Source: Actinomycetota bacterium
GTDB taxonomy: Bacteria; Actinomycetota; Actinomycetes; Nanopelagicales; Nanopelagicaceae
Direction of reading: 5' to 3'
DNA length: 64,000 nucleotides
Assembly: GCA_947463725.1 (NCBI GenBank)
Contig: CANHRM010000001.1
Span: forward strand, 48,906-112,905
Under the pieces are notes generated by a model. It made no database searches. It saw only the letters and a list, made by a program, of their open reading frames with translations, and was not told the DNA's origin. Below, piece by piece: positions 8,748 to 17,536 of the stretch; within the stretch, counting starts at the first letter, position 1, and every line of letters starts with the position of its first letter. Both the position numbers and the translations under genes were made by a program.

Positions 8748-9344
8748 TTATCCGAGTTTCCCATATTTTCCAGCACCCAGCCTAAGCAAAGGATCTACCA
8801 GCTTGGCATCTATCGAAATTCTGTCCTTACTATCTTTACTAACAACTTCATCAGAAACCCAAATTTTAGAAATTTTAGCAAAGATTAGAATCTGACTGCT
8901 GTCATCAATCTTTACCTCCTTAGCAACAGTGCAAGCAAAATTTATTCTGCAGCCATCAATCAGTGGTGTTTTCCAATTCCATTCGGTTACAGACATTCCA
9001 TATTCATGAACTTCGCTAACCCCAAAAGGTAACTCGGTAGAAGTCTGCTGAACTTGATTCTCTTGTGACTGTGTAGCAATTCCAATTGTAAACACTGGAT
9101 TATTTCTTAAATTTACTAAAGTGTCCTTGGTTCTTCCAAGTACATCCCAACTTCCAATTGAAAACATCAACATGGGAGGGTTTGAAGCAATTCCATTGAA
9201 GAAAGAGAAAGGAGCCAAGTTCCATCGGGCGGAGCCTTCAAGTGAGTTATCTGTCAACACCCAAGCAATCGGGCGGGGAATAATCGTTTGAGTTAATAAA
9301 GCGTAAGTTTCTCTTTCGGAGAGTGGATCTAAATCTATTTCCAT
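8748..9344 (-). CDS. flavin reductase family (FMN-binding split barrel) protein
   Basis: FMN-binding split-barrel protein of about 198 aa. The N-terminal block SERETYALLTQTIIPRPIAWV followed by NLAPFSFFNGIASNPPMLMFSIG is the hallmark of the flavin reductase-like family (DIM6/NTAB, COG1853), in which the N-A-P-F-S-x-F motif contacts FMN. Such proteins supply reduced flavin to a partner oxygenase or act as small oxidoreductases. The ATG at 9344 is preferred over an upstream TTG at 9365; neither has a clear ribosome site. It lies 85 nt beyond the FAD-dehydrogenase gene on the same strand and may be its partner, but this is inference. Confidence 0.85.
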   Translation of the reverse strand: MEIDLDPLSERETYALLTQTIIPRPIAWVLTDNSLEGSARWNLAPFSFFNGIASNPPMLMFSIGSWDVLGRTKDTLVNLRNNPVFTIGIATQSQENQVQQTSTELPFGVSEVHEYGMSVTEWNWKTPLIDGCRINFACTVAKEVKIDDSSQILIFAKISKIWVSDEVVSKDSKDRISIDAKLVDPLLRLGAGKYGKLG

Positions 9345-9429
9345 TACATAAGTTAAGCACAACAAAGTAAATGTTTAAATACTTATCAGATATATTCTCA
9401 CTTTTACTTTATAAGCTAACTGAAACTAC

Positions 9430-10794
9430 TTAAGATTTAATTCTATCGCCGATTTCTTTCGCAGCTATATAGGAAAACCCAAAAGCCGAAAGCAAACCAT
9501 TTCCTGCTAAATAACCATCAGAGCCGTGACCTGATATACCTACAGCGGCTCCACCAGCTGCAAACAGTCCACGTATTACGGCGCCACTCTCTTTTATCAC
9601 TTCAGCATTTTGTGTTACTTGAAGTCCACCTTGGGTATGAAAGAGTGCTGGGCGTACTTTAATCGCGCCAAAAGGAGCCTTCAGAGACTTTTCAAATACT
9701 TCACGGCCAAATCGGTCAGTTGCCTCACCATTAATTACGGCATTCGCATTATTAAATTCTGAAACTAGATTCGATTCAGGTACAGAAATCAATTTAGCTA
9801 ATTCTTCTACTGTGTCTGCCCAAATTACTGCGCCACTTGCAGCAGTTATTTCATATTCTTTGAACAGCATTGAACCGGCATCTATTTCCTTATCAATAAT
9901 GATCCAGCCCGCATTTCCCTTTTCTTCATTTAGAATTGCCGCATATTCAGAGTATCCAGCTGATTCGTCGCCGAATCTTGAGCCATCAAGATTTACGATA
10001 AAGCCACCTTGCATAATTGTTGTCCAGCCAACCAATGTTTGGGCATGTGAAGAAATAGCAGCATGACCTTGATAAGAATCTAGATAGCCAAATGCAGCGC
10101 CATGTTTAATACCTATTTGAAGCGCTTCACCTTTGGAATATTTAGAGCCATGGTAGTAAACATATGAAATCTCTGTGTTGTGCTCGAGGAGTAACTTCTG
10201 GTTTGCACCATATCCGTTAGTCGCCATCAATAAATTAGAAGTTTTAATTTCTTCCACAACTCCGGCAGAGTTCTGTACACAAGCCGCCACAACCTGGTCA
10301 TCCTCAATTACTACATCTACTAATCGAGTGTTAGATCGAAATTCAAATAGATTCTTAGACGTGGCTTCTTTCCAGATTGGCCCTAAAACTAGCTGTCCCA
10401 TGCGCCCTGGAACAGAGAGGCATCTATCTACAGAATGACCTGGGTAGTGAAAATCTGTCACTAGCTCCCAAGGCACGCCAAGCGAATCAGCCATCCATTC
10501 AACAAGTTCGACGCTGACATCTGTCAACGCCTTTGTTGCTACTGGATCGGCTTGGTTCTTTGTTTTCTTATTGATATCACTTACAAAGTTTTCAGGTGAG
10601 TCAATAACGCCTGACTCTTTTTGCCATCTAGTCCCGCTGGCAGGAAACATTCCTGAAGTCATCGAGGTATTACAAGTATTAATAAAGTCCGGCGATGCAT
10701 CAATTAATAAAACTTTTGCTCCGAGTTGGGCAGCTTTGATCGCACCTACTAGTCCACCGCCGGCACCTGCAACAACTAAATCATATTTTTCCAT
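9430..10794 (-). CDS. FAD-dependent oxidoreductase (fumarate reductase / 3-ketosteroid dehydrogenase type)
   Basis: FAD_binding_2 flavoprotein of 454 aa. The N-terminal Rossmann motif VVAGAGGGLVGAIKAAQLGAKVLLIDAS (residues 7-34) binds the ADP part of FAD, and the C-terminal GLFAAGGAAVGISGHGSDGYLAGNGLLSAFGFSYIAA block is the second FAD contact typical of the fumarate reductase/KsdD group. A membrane anchor and a haem domain are absent, so it is a soluble dehydrogenase or reductase of an unsaturated acid or ring. Its ATG overlaps the stop of the racemase gene by 1 nt (TAATG), which implies coupled translation and a shared pathway. Confidence 0.87.
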   Translation of the reverse strand: MEKYDLVVAGAGGGLVGAIKAAQLGAKVLLIDASPDFINTCNTSMTSGMFPASGTRWQKESGVIDSPENFVSDINKKTKNQADPVATKALTDVSVELVEWMADSLGVPWELVTDFHYPGHSVDRCLSVPGRMGQLVLGPIWKEATSKNLFEFRSNTRLVDVVIEDDQVVAACVQNSAGVVEEIKTSNLLMATNGYGANQKLLLEHNTEISYVYYHGSKYSKGEALQIGIKHGAAFGYLDSYQGHAAISSHAQTLVGWTTIMQGGFIVNLDGSRFGDESAGYSEYAAILNEEKGNAGWIIIDKEIDAGSMLFKEYEITAASGAVIWADTVEELAKLISVPESNLVSEFNNANAVINGEATDRFGREVFEKSLKAPFGAIKVRPALFHTQGGLQVTQNAEVIKESGAVIRGLFAAGGAAVGISGHGSDGYLAGNGLLSAFGFSYIAAKEIGDRIKS

Positions 10795-11435
10795 TAATTA
10801 GTCTCCAGAACCTTTTTGTGACTAAAAATAATGTCTAGCGCCATTTCTGCAGGATCAACAACTTCCAGAACTAATCGGGATTCGATTAGGTTAACGGCAG
10901 AGCAACCATTGATAACGATCGAGGCGCCTTTAGCTGCAAGCTTTTCAACAGCAGTTTCTAAAGAGCTATGCCATAACTCTTCATTGCTGATGGCGTCAAA
11001 ACCAAGATTAATTACTTCATTGCCTACGAAATTCGCAGAATATCCATATTCATCAATTCTTCTGACAAGCTCAGCACCTATTGCATCATTTCGCGTTACG
11101 GCGCCAATCTGGTGGCCAGAATTTACTAAGTCTGACATCACGCATTCCAACATACCTACAACAAATTCGTCCCCGCCTTTTCTAAATCCGGGGTCTAGAA
11201 CACAATCTGGCATCAGGAAATCATAATCTCGCCGATTTATCGAACCTATGTCGGCAATTAGCCCAAGATCACTCGCAACAACATCTTCTGGAGTCTCAAG
11301 CTCTTTTGGGTCAAGTTGAATAAAATTCACTAAAGTAACTTTCAAGCCTTCTGGTGAAATTCGATCATAACGTTCTTGTCGCCTATTAAATTCAGCTTCA
11401 GTTACATGGACTGGTGTTATCGAAATGACTCGCAT
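10794..11435 (-). CDS. Asp/Glu/hydantoin racemase superfamily protein
   Basis: Asp/Glu racemase-superfamily enzyme of 213 aa; the family includes hydantoin racemase, maleate isomerase and arylmalonate decarboxylase. Both acid/base cysteines appear in place: C78 in PDCVLDPGF, the position of the ACFDDPG motif in hydantoin racemases, and C178 in NGCSAV. It is translationally coupled to the flavoprotein at 9430. The ATG has an excellent ribosome site (GGAGGT). Either hydantoin racemization, which would suit the hydantoinase at 35.6 kb, or maleate-type isomerization is possible; sequence reading cannot decide. Confidence 0.8.
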   Translation of the reverse strand: MRVISITPVHVTEAEFNRRQERYDRISPEGLKVTLVNFIQLDPKELETPEDVVASDLGLIADIGSINRRDYDFLMPDCVLDPGFRKGGDEFVVGMLECVMSDLVNSGHQIGAVTRNDAIGAELVRRIDEYGYSANFVGNEVINLGFDAISNEELWHSSLETAVEKLAAKGASIVINGCSAVNLIESRLVLEVVDPAEMALDIIFSHKKVLETN

Positions 11436-11547
11436 ATTCCTACCTCCTGCTTCCTGACTTAACGCAATTCTAAAGAGTATTCATTGGATTATGTACTACC
11501 TAAAACCCTAACGCAATCACTTTCGAAACAATTCAAATAGGACCGAC

Positions 11548-11564
11548 GTTCCACCTGATGAAAT
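11548..11564. promoter_or_regulatory. weak relative of the 17-bp palindromic operator
   Basis: GTTCCACCTGATGAAAT matches 11 of 17 positions of the palindrome at 3862 and lies about 110 nt upstream of the racemase start at 11435. The two half-sites are recognisable, but the centre is not conserved. Kept only because it sits before a catabolic operon. Confidence 0.25.
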
Positions 11565-11644
11565 TTGAGAGAGATTATTGAGGATTAAGGATGACCAGAA
11601 CTCTAATTCAAAGAAAATTGGGGTCTTTGTGGTGATATCTCGCG

Positions 11645-12919
11645 TTATCTTTTTTCTCTGGACTTAAATAATCCAGAATCCAAGCTCGAATAAATTACTA
11701 AAAATGAGATAAGTACTATTAACGTGCCACCAAGTTTCAAAGTATTTTTAGGTCCAAGTAAATCTGCAACGAACCCAATTAGTGGCCCACCCAGCGCCAT
11801 TCCACCACTAAAGATGACTGTATAGATTCCAAGTATTTTCCCTCGAATTGCATAGGGCGAATGATTTTGAATCAAAGAATTTATGGCGATCGTAGTTAGA
11901 AGTGCAAACAATCCAGATAGCGCCAACATGGACGAATAAATAATTATATTCGGTGAGAACCCAGCACCTATCTGCCAAAGCCCAAATATGAGAGCAGTGC
12001 TAGCCAATTTTGTTATTGGCACTCGGGTGTTTCGATTAGCTGAGATTAAGCCGCCAAAAAGGGCACCCACAGCGATCGTAGAACTTAAAAGACCATAACC
12101 TGCGGCATCGAGTTTGAAGACATTTACTGCCATTAAAGCTGTAGTAATTGGAAAATTCAAACCAAATGATGCAACTGCCGCAATAATGACAAGTGCTTTT
12201 ACGATTGCTTTATCGGCCCAAATAAACTTCGAGACCGCAATAAAACTTGTCGTGTCAGTCACTTTGTCTTTTGATGCCAGGCCATTACCACTCGTACTTC
12301 GTATTAATGCCGCAAAAAATATGTAACAGCTAGTGCTTGCCAGTAAAGCAGCAGGCACGCCTAAAGTATGAACAGTAATTCCTGCCAAGGTTGGGCCAAT
12401 TATTCGAGCGAAGTTAAAATTAACCGAATTTAAGCTCACCGCATTAGGAACATTCGACTCTCCAACTAAATCTGACATGAGTGAGTGTCTGATTGGCATG
12501 TCAATGGAAGCAAATGTCCCCACTACTAATGCAAACGTGTAAACAATCAAAACATTATGCATATCTTTATAAACGAAAAATGCAAGAACTAATCCACTTA
12601 TCGCAATGAAAGAAGAACATATGGACATGATCTTCTTTTTATCGTGCCTATCTCCTAGGCCGCCGCCATAAAAGCTAAAGAAAATGGCTGGTGCAAATTG
12701 AAGGCCCGTTATGATTCCCAGCGAAAGACCACTTCCGGTCAGCTGAATTATTAGCCAGTCTTGTGCTATTCGATTCATCCAGGTGCCCAGGTTCATCACA
12801 AGTGCGCCGATAGCGAAGCGCCGGTAATGCTGAAAGCTCCACGAGAGAAAAGTTCGCTTTAAACTTACTTTAAATGTGCCAGACCAAGCTTTTGGTGTTA
12901 TTACTCCGTTAAATTTCAT
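11645..12919 (-). CDS. MFS transporter (EntS/TetA-like efflux type)
   Basis: Major facilitator protein of 424 aa with about 11-12 membrane helices. The first half carries RIAQDWLIIQLTGSGLSLGIITGLQF and the loop GGGLGDRHDKKK (about residues 81-92), both typical of the MFS_3/EntS-like group usually linked to export. It follows the acetoacetate decarboxylase-family gene by 19 nt on the same strand and is probably co-transcribed. A basic 30-residue N-terminal stretch precedes the first helix. Substrate unknown; export of a pathway product or a drug are equally possible. Confidence 0.85.
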   Translation of the reverse strand: MKFNGVITPKAWSGTFKVSLKRTFLSWSFQHYRRFAIGALVMNLGTWMNRIAQDWLIIQLTGSGLSLGIITGLQFAPAIFFSFYGGGLGDRHDKKKIMSICSSFIAISGLVLAFFVYKDMHNVLIVYTFALVVGTFASIDMPIRHSLMSDLVGESNVPNAVSLNSVNFNFARIIGPTLAGITVHTLGVPAALLASTSCYIFFAALIRSTSGNGLASKDKVTDTTSFIAVSKFIWADKAIVKALVIIAAVASFGLNFPITTALMAVNVFKLDAAGYGLLSSTIAVGALFGGLISANRNTRVPITKLASTALIFGLWQIGAGFSPNIIIYSSMLALSGLFALLTTIAINSLIQNHSPYAIRGKILGIYTVIFSGGMALGGPLIGFVADLLGPKNTLKLGGTLIVLISFLVIYSSLDSGLFKSREKR

Positions 12920-12938
12920 TGAGTAATATATTTAAAGA

Positions 12939-13742
12939 TTATTTTGAATAATCTTTAATGAGCTCTGCTGCGATATCAGTAGTCCATCCGCGTTGGAAGT
13001 AATATGCACTCACGATCTCGGTTGGCTGAAAAGCTTCAAGTTCTTCATTACTTCCATCTTGGAAATTAACAAAACCCTCACCTTTCCATACATTTATAGT
13101 CGTGGCATTTCCCAAATTTAGGCCGAATAGTTGCTTGTTATCAGGCACATCAGGTGATGGTGATGGCAAATTTCGGTAAGTATAAATCCGATGCCCATAT
13201 GAAGGAATTCCATCATCAGGTAATTTTTCAGTCAAAGTGATTCCCATATCCAAAATTCTGGTGCCGTAACGGTCCACTTGACCACGAAGTCTTGTACCAA
13301 CTCCTAGTTTTGGTAATCCTGGATTTGCAGGTTGCAATTTTGTTTTCCAAACCTGTGCTTGTTTTTTCGCAAAACCCATGTAGTGACCAAAAACAACTGA
13401 CCAGTCTTCGGTTACCCAGATGAATGCACTGAAGCGACCAGGAACGTCTGCATACTTAACATAAAAACCAACTAAGCCTTCGGTGTATTGCGTTCTTTGT
13501 GGTTCATCAAATTCCTGGCCAGGATGCGAAGCACTTACTTTCACCATCTCTGCAACGTATGCATAACCTAAACAATCATCAGTTAACGTAAGACCTTCAG
13601 GTAAATATGGGTTAACAACTTTTGGATCTACACGAAAGTTAACTTGAATTGCATCAGCACTAATGTGATGCGGAGGATTTTCAACCAATGAAGAAAGACC
13701 TTTGGGTGAAACTGGATTACCAAAACCAATAGGACCTGACAT
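12939..13742 (-). CDS. acetoacetate decarboxylase family protein
   Basis: Protein of 267 aa with the acetoacetate decarboxylase (ADC) fold. The region WSVVFGHYMGFAKKQAQVW matches the family GxPKK motif, so K126 is the likely Schiff-base Lys with K127 beside it. Glu residues upstream (E112) fit the active-site set. ADC-superfamily members also include hydratases, dehydratases and aldolases on related keto acids, so decarboxylation of acetoacetate itself is not assured. The ATG has GAGGAG upstream. It is divergent from the first amidohydrolase operon across a 170-nt region with a palindromic site. Confidence 0.83.
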   Translation of the reverse strand: MSGPIGFGNPVSPKGLSSLVENPPHHISADAIQVNFRVDPKVVNPYLPEGLTLTDDCLGYAYVAEMVKVSASHPGQEFDEPQRTQYTEGLVGFYVKYADVPGRFSAFIWVTEDWSVVFGHYMGFAKKQAQVWKTKLQPANPGLPKLGVGTRLRGQVDRYGTRILDMGITLTEKLPDDGIPSYGHRIYTYRNLPSPSPDVPDNKQLFGLNLGNATTINVWKGEGFVNFQDGSNEELEAFQPTEIVSAYYFQRGWTTDIAAELIKDYSK

Positions 13743-13869
13743 TTTGAAAACTCCTCATCTAAATAGATAGAAATTTAAATTTTAATATCTTGTGATACAT
13801 TTCACCTGAAACTTTTACTTAGACATTGTAGACTTGAAAAAAGCTGAAGGTCAAGGGTTTTACATCAAT

Positions 13870-13887
13870 GTTTCGCTATAACGAAAC
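13870..13887. promoter_or_regulatory. 18-bp palindromic site GTTTCGCTATAACGAAAC
   Basis: GTTTCG-CTATAA-CGAAAC has perfect 6-bp arms. It shares GTTTC.CTA and GAAAC with the 17-bp palindrome at 3862, 35584 and 58692 but has one more base in the centre. It lies 26 nt upstream of the amidohydrolase ATG at 13913, in the divergent region with the ADC-family gene. A second short inverted repeat, TTTCACCTGAAA, lies at 13800-13811. Likely the same or a related regulator. Confidence 0.5.
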
Positions 13888-13912
13888 AAACAACTAGGTT
13901 GAAAGGGACCCA

Positions 13913-14929
13913 ATGAATATTGATACACATTCACATTATTGGCCAAAAAGTTTCCTACAAGCGATGCATTCTGGGAATGATTTCTTTGGATGGAAGCCAC
14001 AAAAGAGCGGCGACAAGCTAGCAATTTCACTGGGTGAAACAACTCTAACTTTTCCGGTACCTAAAGTTGATTTAGAAGACCTAGATGCTCGGTTCAAGCA
14101 TCGCAATGCCTATCAGCCTATTTCAATGGAAGCACTTCAAATCGTTGGTTTTCTATGGTGTCAGCACCTAGACGAGGAAGATGCTGCCAAATACACATCA
14201 CTGATTAATGATGAATTGAGCGAAGTCCAGGCTCAAAGACCAGATAGATACCGTGGAATGGGCCTACTTCCGATTCAGAGCGTCGCATTAGCTGAGCGCG
14301 AAATCAAAAGACTTAAAAATGAACTCGGAATAACTTCTCTTGCAATGCCAACATCATTTAGAGGGCAAAATTCTGACGAAGGCAATTTACTTAAGATTAT
14401 TGAAATTGCTGCCAAAGAAGATATGTCAATGTCATTCCATGCAACTTATCTAAATCCGATAGGCATTGAACGTTATTCAAGATATTACTTTATGAATAGT
14501 TTTGGTGCGCCAGCCGAAACTTCGCTATCACTGATGTCGCTAATCTATTCTGGATTCTTCGACCGTTTCCCTGAATCACGAATCCAATTTATGCAAGGTG
14601 GTGGCTGTGTGCCATACAGCATTATGCGTTTCACCCAACGTTACTTAGAACGTGAAGACTGTCGCGTGATGGATAATCCACCTCATGAATATTTGAACAG
14701 AATTTATTTCGATTGCCTTACTCACGATGATCTATCTCTTCGTCTATTAATTGATAGAGCAGGCATTGACAAGATTATGTTGGGAACTGACTATCCATTT
14801 AAGAGCGATCATCCTGGTGGTGCCTCAAATTGGCTCAGATCAGGTGTCTTGAAAGAGCATGAAATCGAAATGGTTGCCTACAAGAACGCTGCTAAGTTCC
14901 TGAATTTACCAAAAGATCTAATCTCGTAA
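13913..14929 (+). CDS. amidohydrolase-2 (ACMSD-like) protein, Gln at the catalytic His position
   Basis: Member of the amidohydrolase-2 / ACMSD-like TIM-barrel family, which covers metal-dependent decarboxylases and hydrolases. The metal HxH is seen at H6/H8 (DTHSH), the third His at H176 (SFHATYL) and the final Asp at D293 (GTDYPF). The position equal to ACMSD His228, in the HGGG motif that activates water, is Q228 (MQGGG). The paralogue at 31832 has the same change, while that at 17537 keeps His. First gene of a four-gene operon; AAAGGGA precedes the ATG. Substrate unknown. Confidence 0.82.
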   Translation: MNIDTHSHYWPKSFLQAMHSGNDFFGWKPQKSGDKLAISLGETTLTFPVPKVDLEDLDARFKHRNAYQPISMEALQIVGFLWCQHLDEEDAAKYTSLINDELSEVQAQRPDRYRGMGLLPIQSVALAEREIKRLKNELGITSLAMPTSFRGQNSDEGNLLKIIEIAAKEDMSMSFHATYLNPIGIERYSRYYFMNSFGAPAETSLSLMSLIYSGFFDRFPESRIQFMQGGGCVPYSIMRFTQRYLEREDCRVMDNPPHEYLNRIYFDCLTHDDLSLRLLIDRAGIDKIMLGTDYPFKSDHPGGASNWLRSGVLKEHEIEMVAYKNAAKFLNLPKDLIS

Positions 14930-14931
14930 TT

Positions 14932-16161
14932 ATGGCGACAACACACATCGATTTCGTCGGTGATCGTGCTCCCACAAATACCGCTCTAATTGTCATCGAT
15001 GTGCAACGCACTTTCACTGAAAGTTCTTTATTCGGTATTGCTTCTGCCCAAAGCGTGCTAGATAACATAAATGCAGCTGTCGATAGAGCTAGAGGGCTTG
15101 GCATTCCGGTTATTTGGGTTCTTTATCGAGTAAGAACTCAAGTTGGCCAAGGATTAACCAGTAAACGTTATGGAGTTCCAGATTTACACACGGGCGAAGG
15201 TACTGACCTAGATCCAAGACTTCATTTCATGGAAGAAGATGAGGTAATTGTTAAGCCTAGACAAAGTGCCTTTTATGCAACAGATCTTGAGTATTTACTG
15301 CGTAGCAAGGGAATTAAGTACCTTTGCTTTGCTGGAGTAACCACCAATGTATGCGTCTTGGCAACGGTAAAAGATGCCAGTGAGCGTGACTTTGCTGTTA
15401 CGTTGCTAGAGGATTGCACTGCTTCGCTGCCAATTTTGCAAAATGATGAAGAGATCATGAGCGCAGATGAGGTTCAAAAAGCTGCTATCAACTTTTTACG
15501 CTGGGCTTACGGACCAGTTGGAAAATATAGTGAAGTATTTGATCAGATTGAGTCAAATAAGAGCAACGTAAAAGTTGAAAAAGATCAGAAATCTGCCCTA
15601 ATTATTATTGATCTGCAAAACACTTTCACGCAACCAACTTCGCAATTTGGGGTTCAAGGCGCTGATGAATTGATTATCAAGACAAATAATTTGGCAGAGA
15701 AGGCACGTAAAGCAGGTGTGCCAGTAATTTGGGTAAAGCGACAAGATCGAATTTCTGCTGGTCCAGGTGTCACTGCAGGCAGGTATGGACGTAGTGGAAT
15801 TCATAAAGCCGAAGGTGCGAAATTTGATACTCGGCTCGAGATCCACCCGCAAGATCTAATTTTAACTAAGCGTAGGCAGAGTTCCTTCTATTCAAGTGAT
15901 CTAGAAATAGTTCTAAGAGGTCTCGAAATTACAAAGTTATACCTAGCCGGCGTAACTACCAATGTTTGTGTCCTGGGCACTGCAAAAGATGCCTCTGAAA
16001 GAGATATGGATGTAAATGTAGTTGTTGATGTGACTGCCTCGCTTCCTATCCTGGTAGATTCGAAAACCACCTTAGATTCATCTCAAACTCAGTATTCAGC
16101 AATCAATTTCATCTCCTGGGCTTATGGCAAGCTGGTAAATTCAGAAGAAATATTTAACTAG
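14932..16161 (+). CDS. tandem-duplicated isochorismatase-family cysteine hydrolase
   Basis: Two complete isochorismatase-like domains in one chain of 409 aa: about residues 15-195 and 218-403, joined by a charged linker. Each has its own Cys-Asp-Lys triad: D23/K108/C141 and D227/K313/C346, with C in the shared motif GVTTNVCVL. The halves are clearly homologous (KPRQSAFYATDLE against KRRQSSFYSSDLE). Usual family members are single-domain enzymes of about 200 aa that act on amides such as N-carbamoylsarcosine, nicotinamide or maleamate. Here two sites may act on a di-amide or on successive intermediates. Second gene of the operon, 2 nt after the amidohydrolase stop. Confidence 0.87.
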   Translation: MATTHIDFVGDRAPTNTALIVIDVQRTFTESSLFGIASAQSVLDNINAAVDRARGLGIPVIWVLYRVRTQVGQGLTSKRYGVPDLHTGEGTDLDPRLHFMEEDEVIVKPRQSAFYATDLEYLLRSKGIKYLCFAGVTTNVCVLATVKDASERDFAVTLLEDCTASLPILQNDEEIMSADEVQKAAINFLRWAYGPVGKYSEVFDQIESNKSNVKVEKDQKSALIIIDLQNTFTQPTSQFGVQGADELIIKTNNLAEKARKAGVPVIWVKRQDRISAGPGVTAGRYGRSGIHKAEGAKFDTRLEIHPQDLILTKRRQSSFYSSDLEIVLRGLEITKLYLAGVTTNVCVLGTAKDASERDMDVNVVVDVTASLPILVDSKTTLDSSQTQYSAINFISWAYGKLVNSEEIFN

Positions 16162-16171
16162 GAGCATGACT

Positions 16172-17524
16172 TTGTATAACTCACCACTAGGCGATCTACG
16201 CAGATCAATTGACGAAATAACTAGCTACCAAGAATTAGCATTATCCAAAATGGTGAAGTTGATTGCTCAGAATCATCCACATTATTCAAAGAAATTTCGT
16301 GAGCTGGGAATAGAAATTTCAGATATCTCTACCCTCGCAGCTTTAGAATCACTTCCGATCACCGAAAAAAGCGAACTTGTTCTAAATCCAGACAATTTCA
16401 GGCTTAAACCTGCTGCCGGGGCTGAAGATGAATATGTAATTTGGGACATTGTTTACTCAGCCGGTACCAGTTCTTCGCCAACACCGATCTACCAAACTAG
16501 TTATGACTTCCGAGGTATTTTGTTGGCCCAAATCCGTATGGCTGAAATTCGCGGTATGGACAATAGATCAAGAATTATGAATTTATATCCGATCACTACA
16601 CATCCACACGGCGCCTGGTTGCGTGCCAACAATGCAGCCGCGGCATTAGGGGCATCTATTACAGCCGGTATGAGTGGAAGAGATTTTGGTTCATTCGAGT
16701 TAACTCGCAAATCAGCTGAAATAGTTAACTTAACTGTTGATACCAATCCAACTGTTTTGTGGGGCGTACCATCTTATATTCGTGAAGTTCTTAGCAAAGT
16801 TGCCAGTAGTGGCAAGAAATTACCAGAGCTAAATATGATTGCGGTAAGTGGTGAACCTTGTACTTCGGCTATGAGAAAATCTCTGACTGAGTTAGCCGAA
16901 TCCGTATCTAATACAGCAGTTAAAGTCTCAGATAGTTTGGGAGCATCAGAGCTCCAATGTGGTTTAGTTGAGTGTGAATTCGGTAGCGGATTCCACAATC
17001 CAGCACCAGAACTATTTTTCCTCGAAGCCTTAGATCAAAATGGCAGACGAGTGGCCGAAGGCGAAATTGGCAGTTTAGCCATCACACATTTAGACCGTCG
17101 TGGAACTGTGCTTTTGCGATATCTACTCGGCGACAAAGTGCAGATAACTTATAAAAATTGTGAAGATTGTGGTCGCGGCGGAGGTCGCATAGTTGCACAT
17201 AAAGGACGTGAAGGTCGCTTTACGAAAATTCGTGGAAATCTGGTTAACCTTGATGAACTTCTAAGGGTGCTGGCTGAAAATACTTCTATTTTAGAGTTCC
17301 AAATTGAAATTCATAAGCAATCAAAAACTGATTCGCTATCCCTAGATGAATTAACAATTCGAATCGTTCCTGGCCCATCTTGCAATACCTCTGATATTGC
17401 AGATCAAGTCTCAAAAGCGATCAAAATTAAGCCAGTGGTGGTGGTTGTAAGTAGAGAAGAAATTTGGGTAAATGAAAATAGCTTAAAAGCTACCCGAATA
17501 ATTGATTCTCGAGACTATAGCTAG
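16172..17524 (+). CDS. PaaK-like adenylate-forming acyl-CoA ligase
   Basis: AMP-binding protein of the phenylacetate-CoA ligase (PaaK/CapK) branch, about 450 aa, near the usual length. Visible motifs are the phosphate loop YSAGTSSSPTP (about residues 95-105), SDSLGASELQ, the RYLLGD motif where PaaK has YRTGD, and a CEDCGRGGG knuckle before the C-terminal lid. It would activate a carboxylic acid as the CoA ester using ATP. Start choice: GGAG at 16161-16164 is 7 nt from the TTG at 16172 but only 1 nt from the ATG at 16166, so I prefer the TTG. Paralogue at 25765. The substrate acid is unknown. Confidence 0.83.
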   Translation: MYNSPLGDLRRSIDEITSYQELALSKMVKLIAQNHPHYSKKFRELGIEISDISTLAALESLPITEKSELVLNPDNFRLKPAAGAEDEYVIWDIVYSAGTSSSPTPIYQTSYDFRGILLAQIRMAEIRGMDNRSRIMNLYPITTHPHGAWLRANNAAAALGASITAGMSGRDFGSFELTRKSAEIVNLTVDTNPTVLWGVPSYIREVLSKVASSGKKLPELNMIAVSGEPCTSAMRKSLTELAESVSNTAVKVSDSLGASELQCGLVECEFGSGFHNPAPELFFLEALDQNGRRVAEGEIGSLAITHLDRRGTVLLRYLLGDKVQITYKNCEDCGRGGGRIVAHKGREGRFTKIRGNLVNLDELLRVLAENTSILEFQIEIHKQSKTDSLSLDELTIRIVPGPSCNTSDIADQVSKAIKIKPVVVVVSREEIWVNENSLKATRIIDSRDYS

Positions 17525-17536
17525 ATTGGAAATTTA

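Noticed and set aside
10831-11226. 131-aa plus-strand frame opposite the racemase gene
   Set aside because: Antisense shadow; the racemase has both catalytic Cys and a strong ribosome site.
13799-13812. ATTTCACCTGAAAC as another copy of the 17-bp operator
   Set aside because: The spacing between half-sites is 4 nt shorter than in the consensus, so it would not be the same site; mentioned only as a short inverted repeat.
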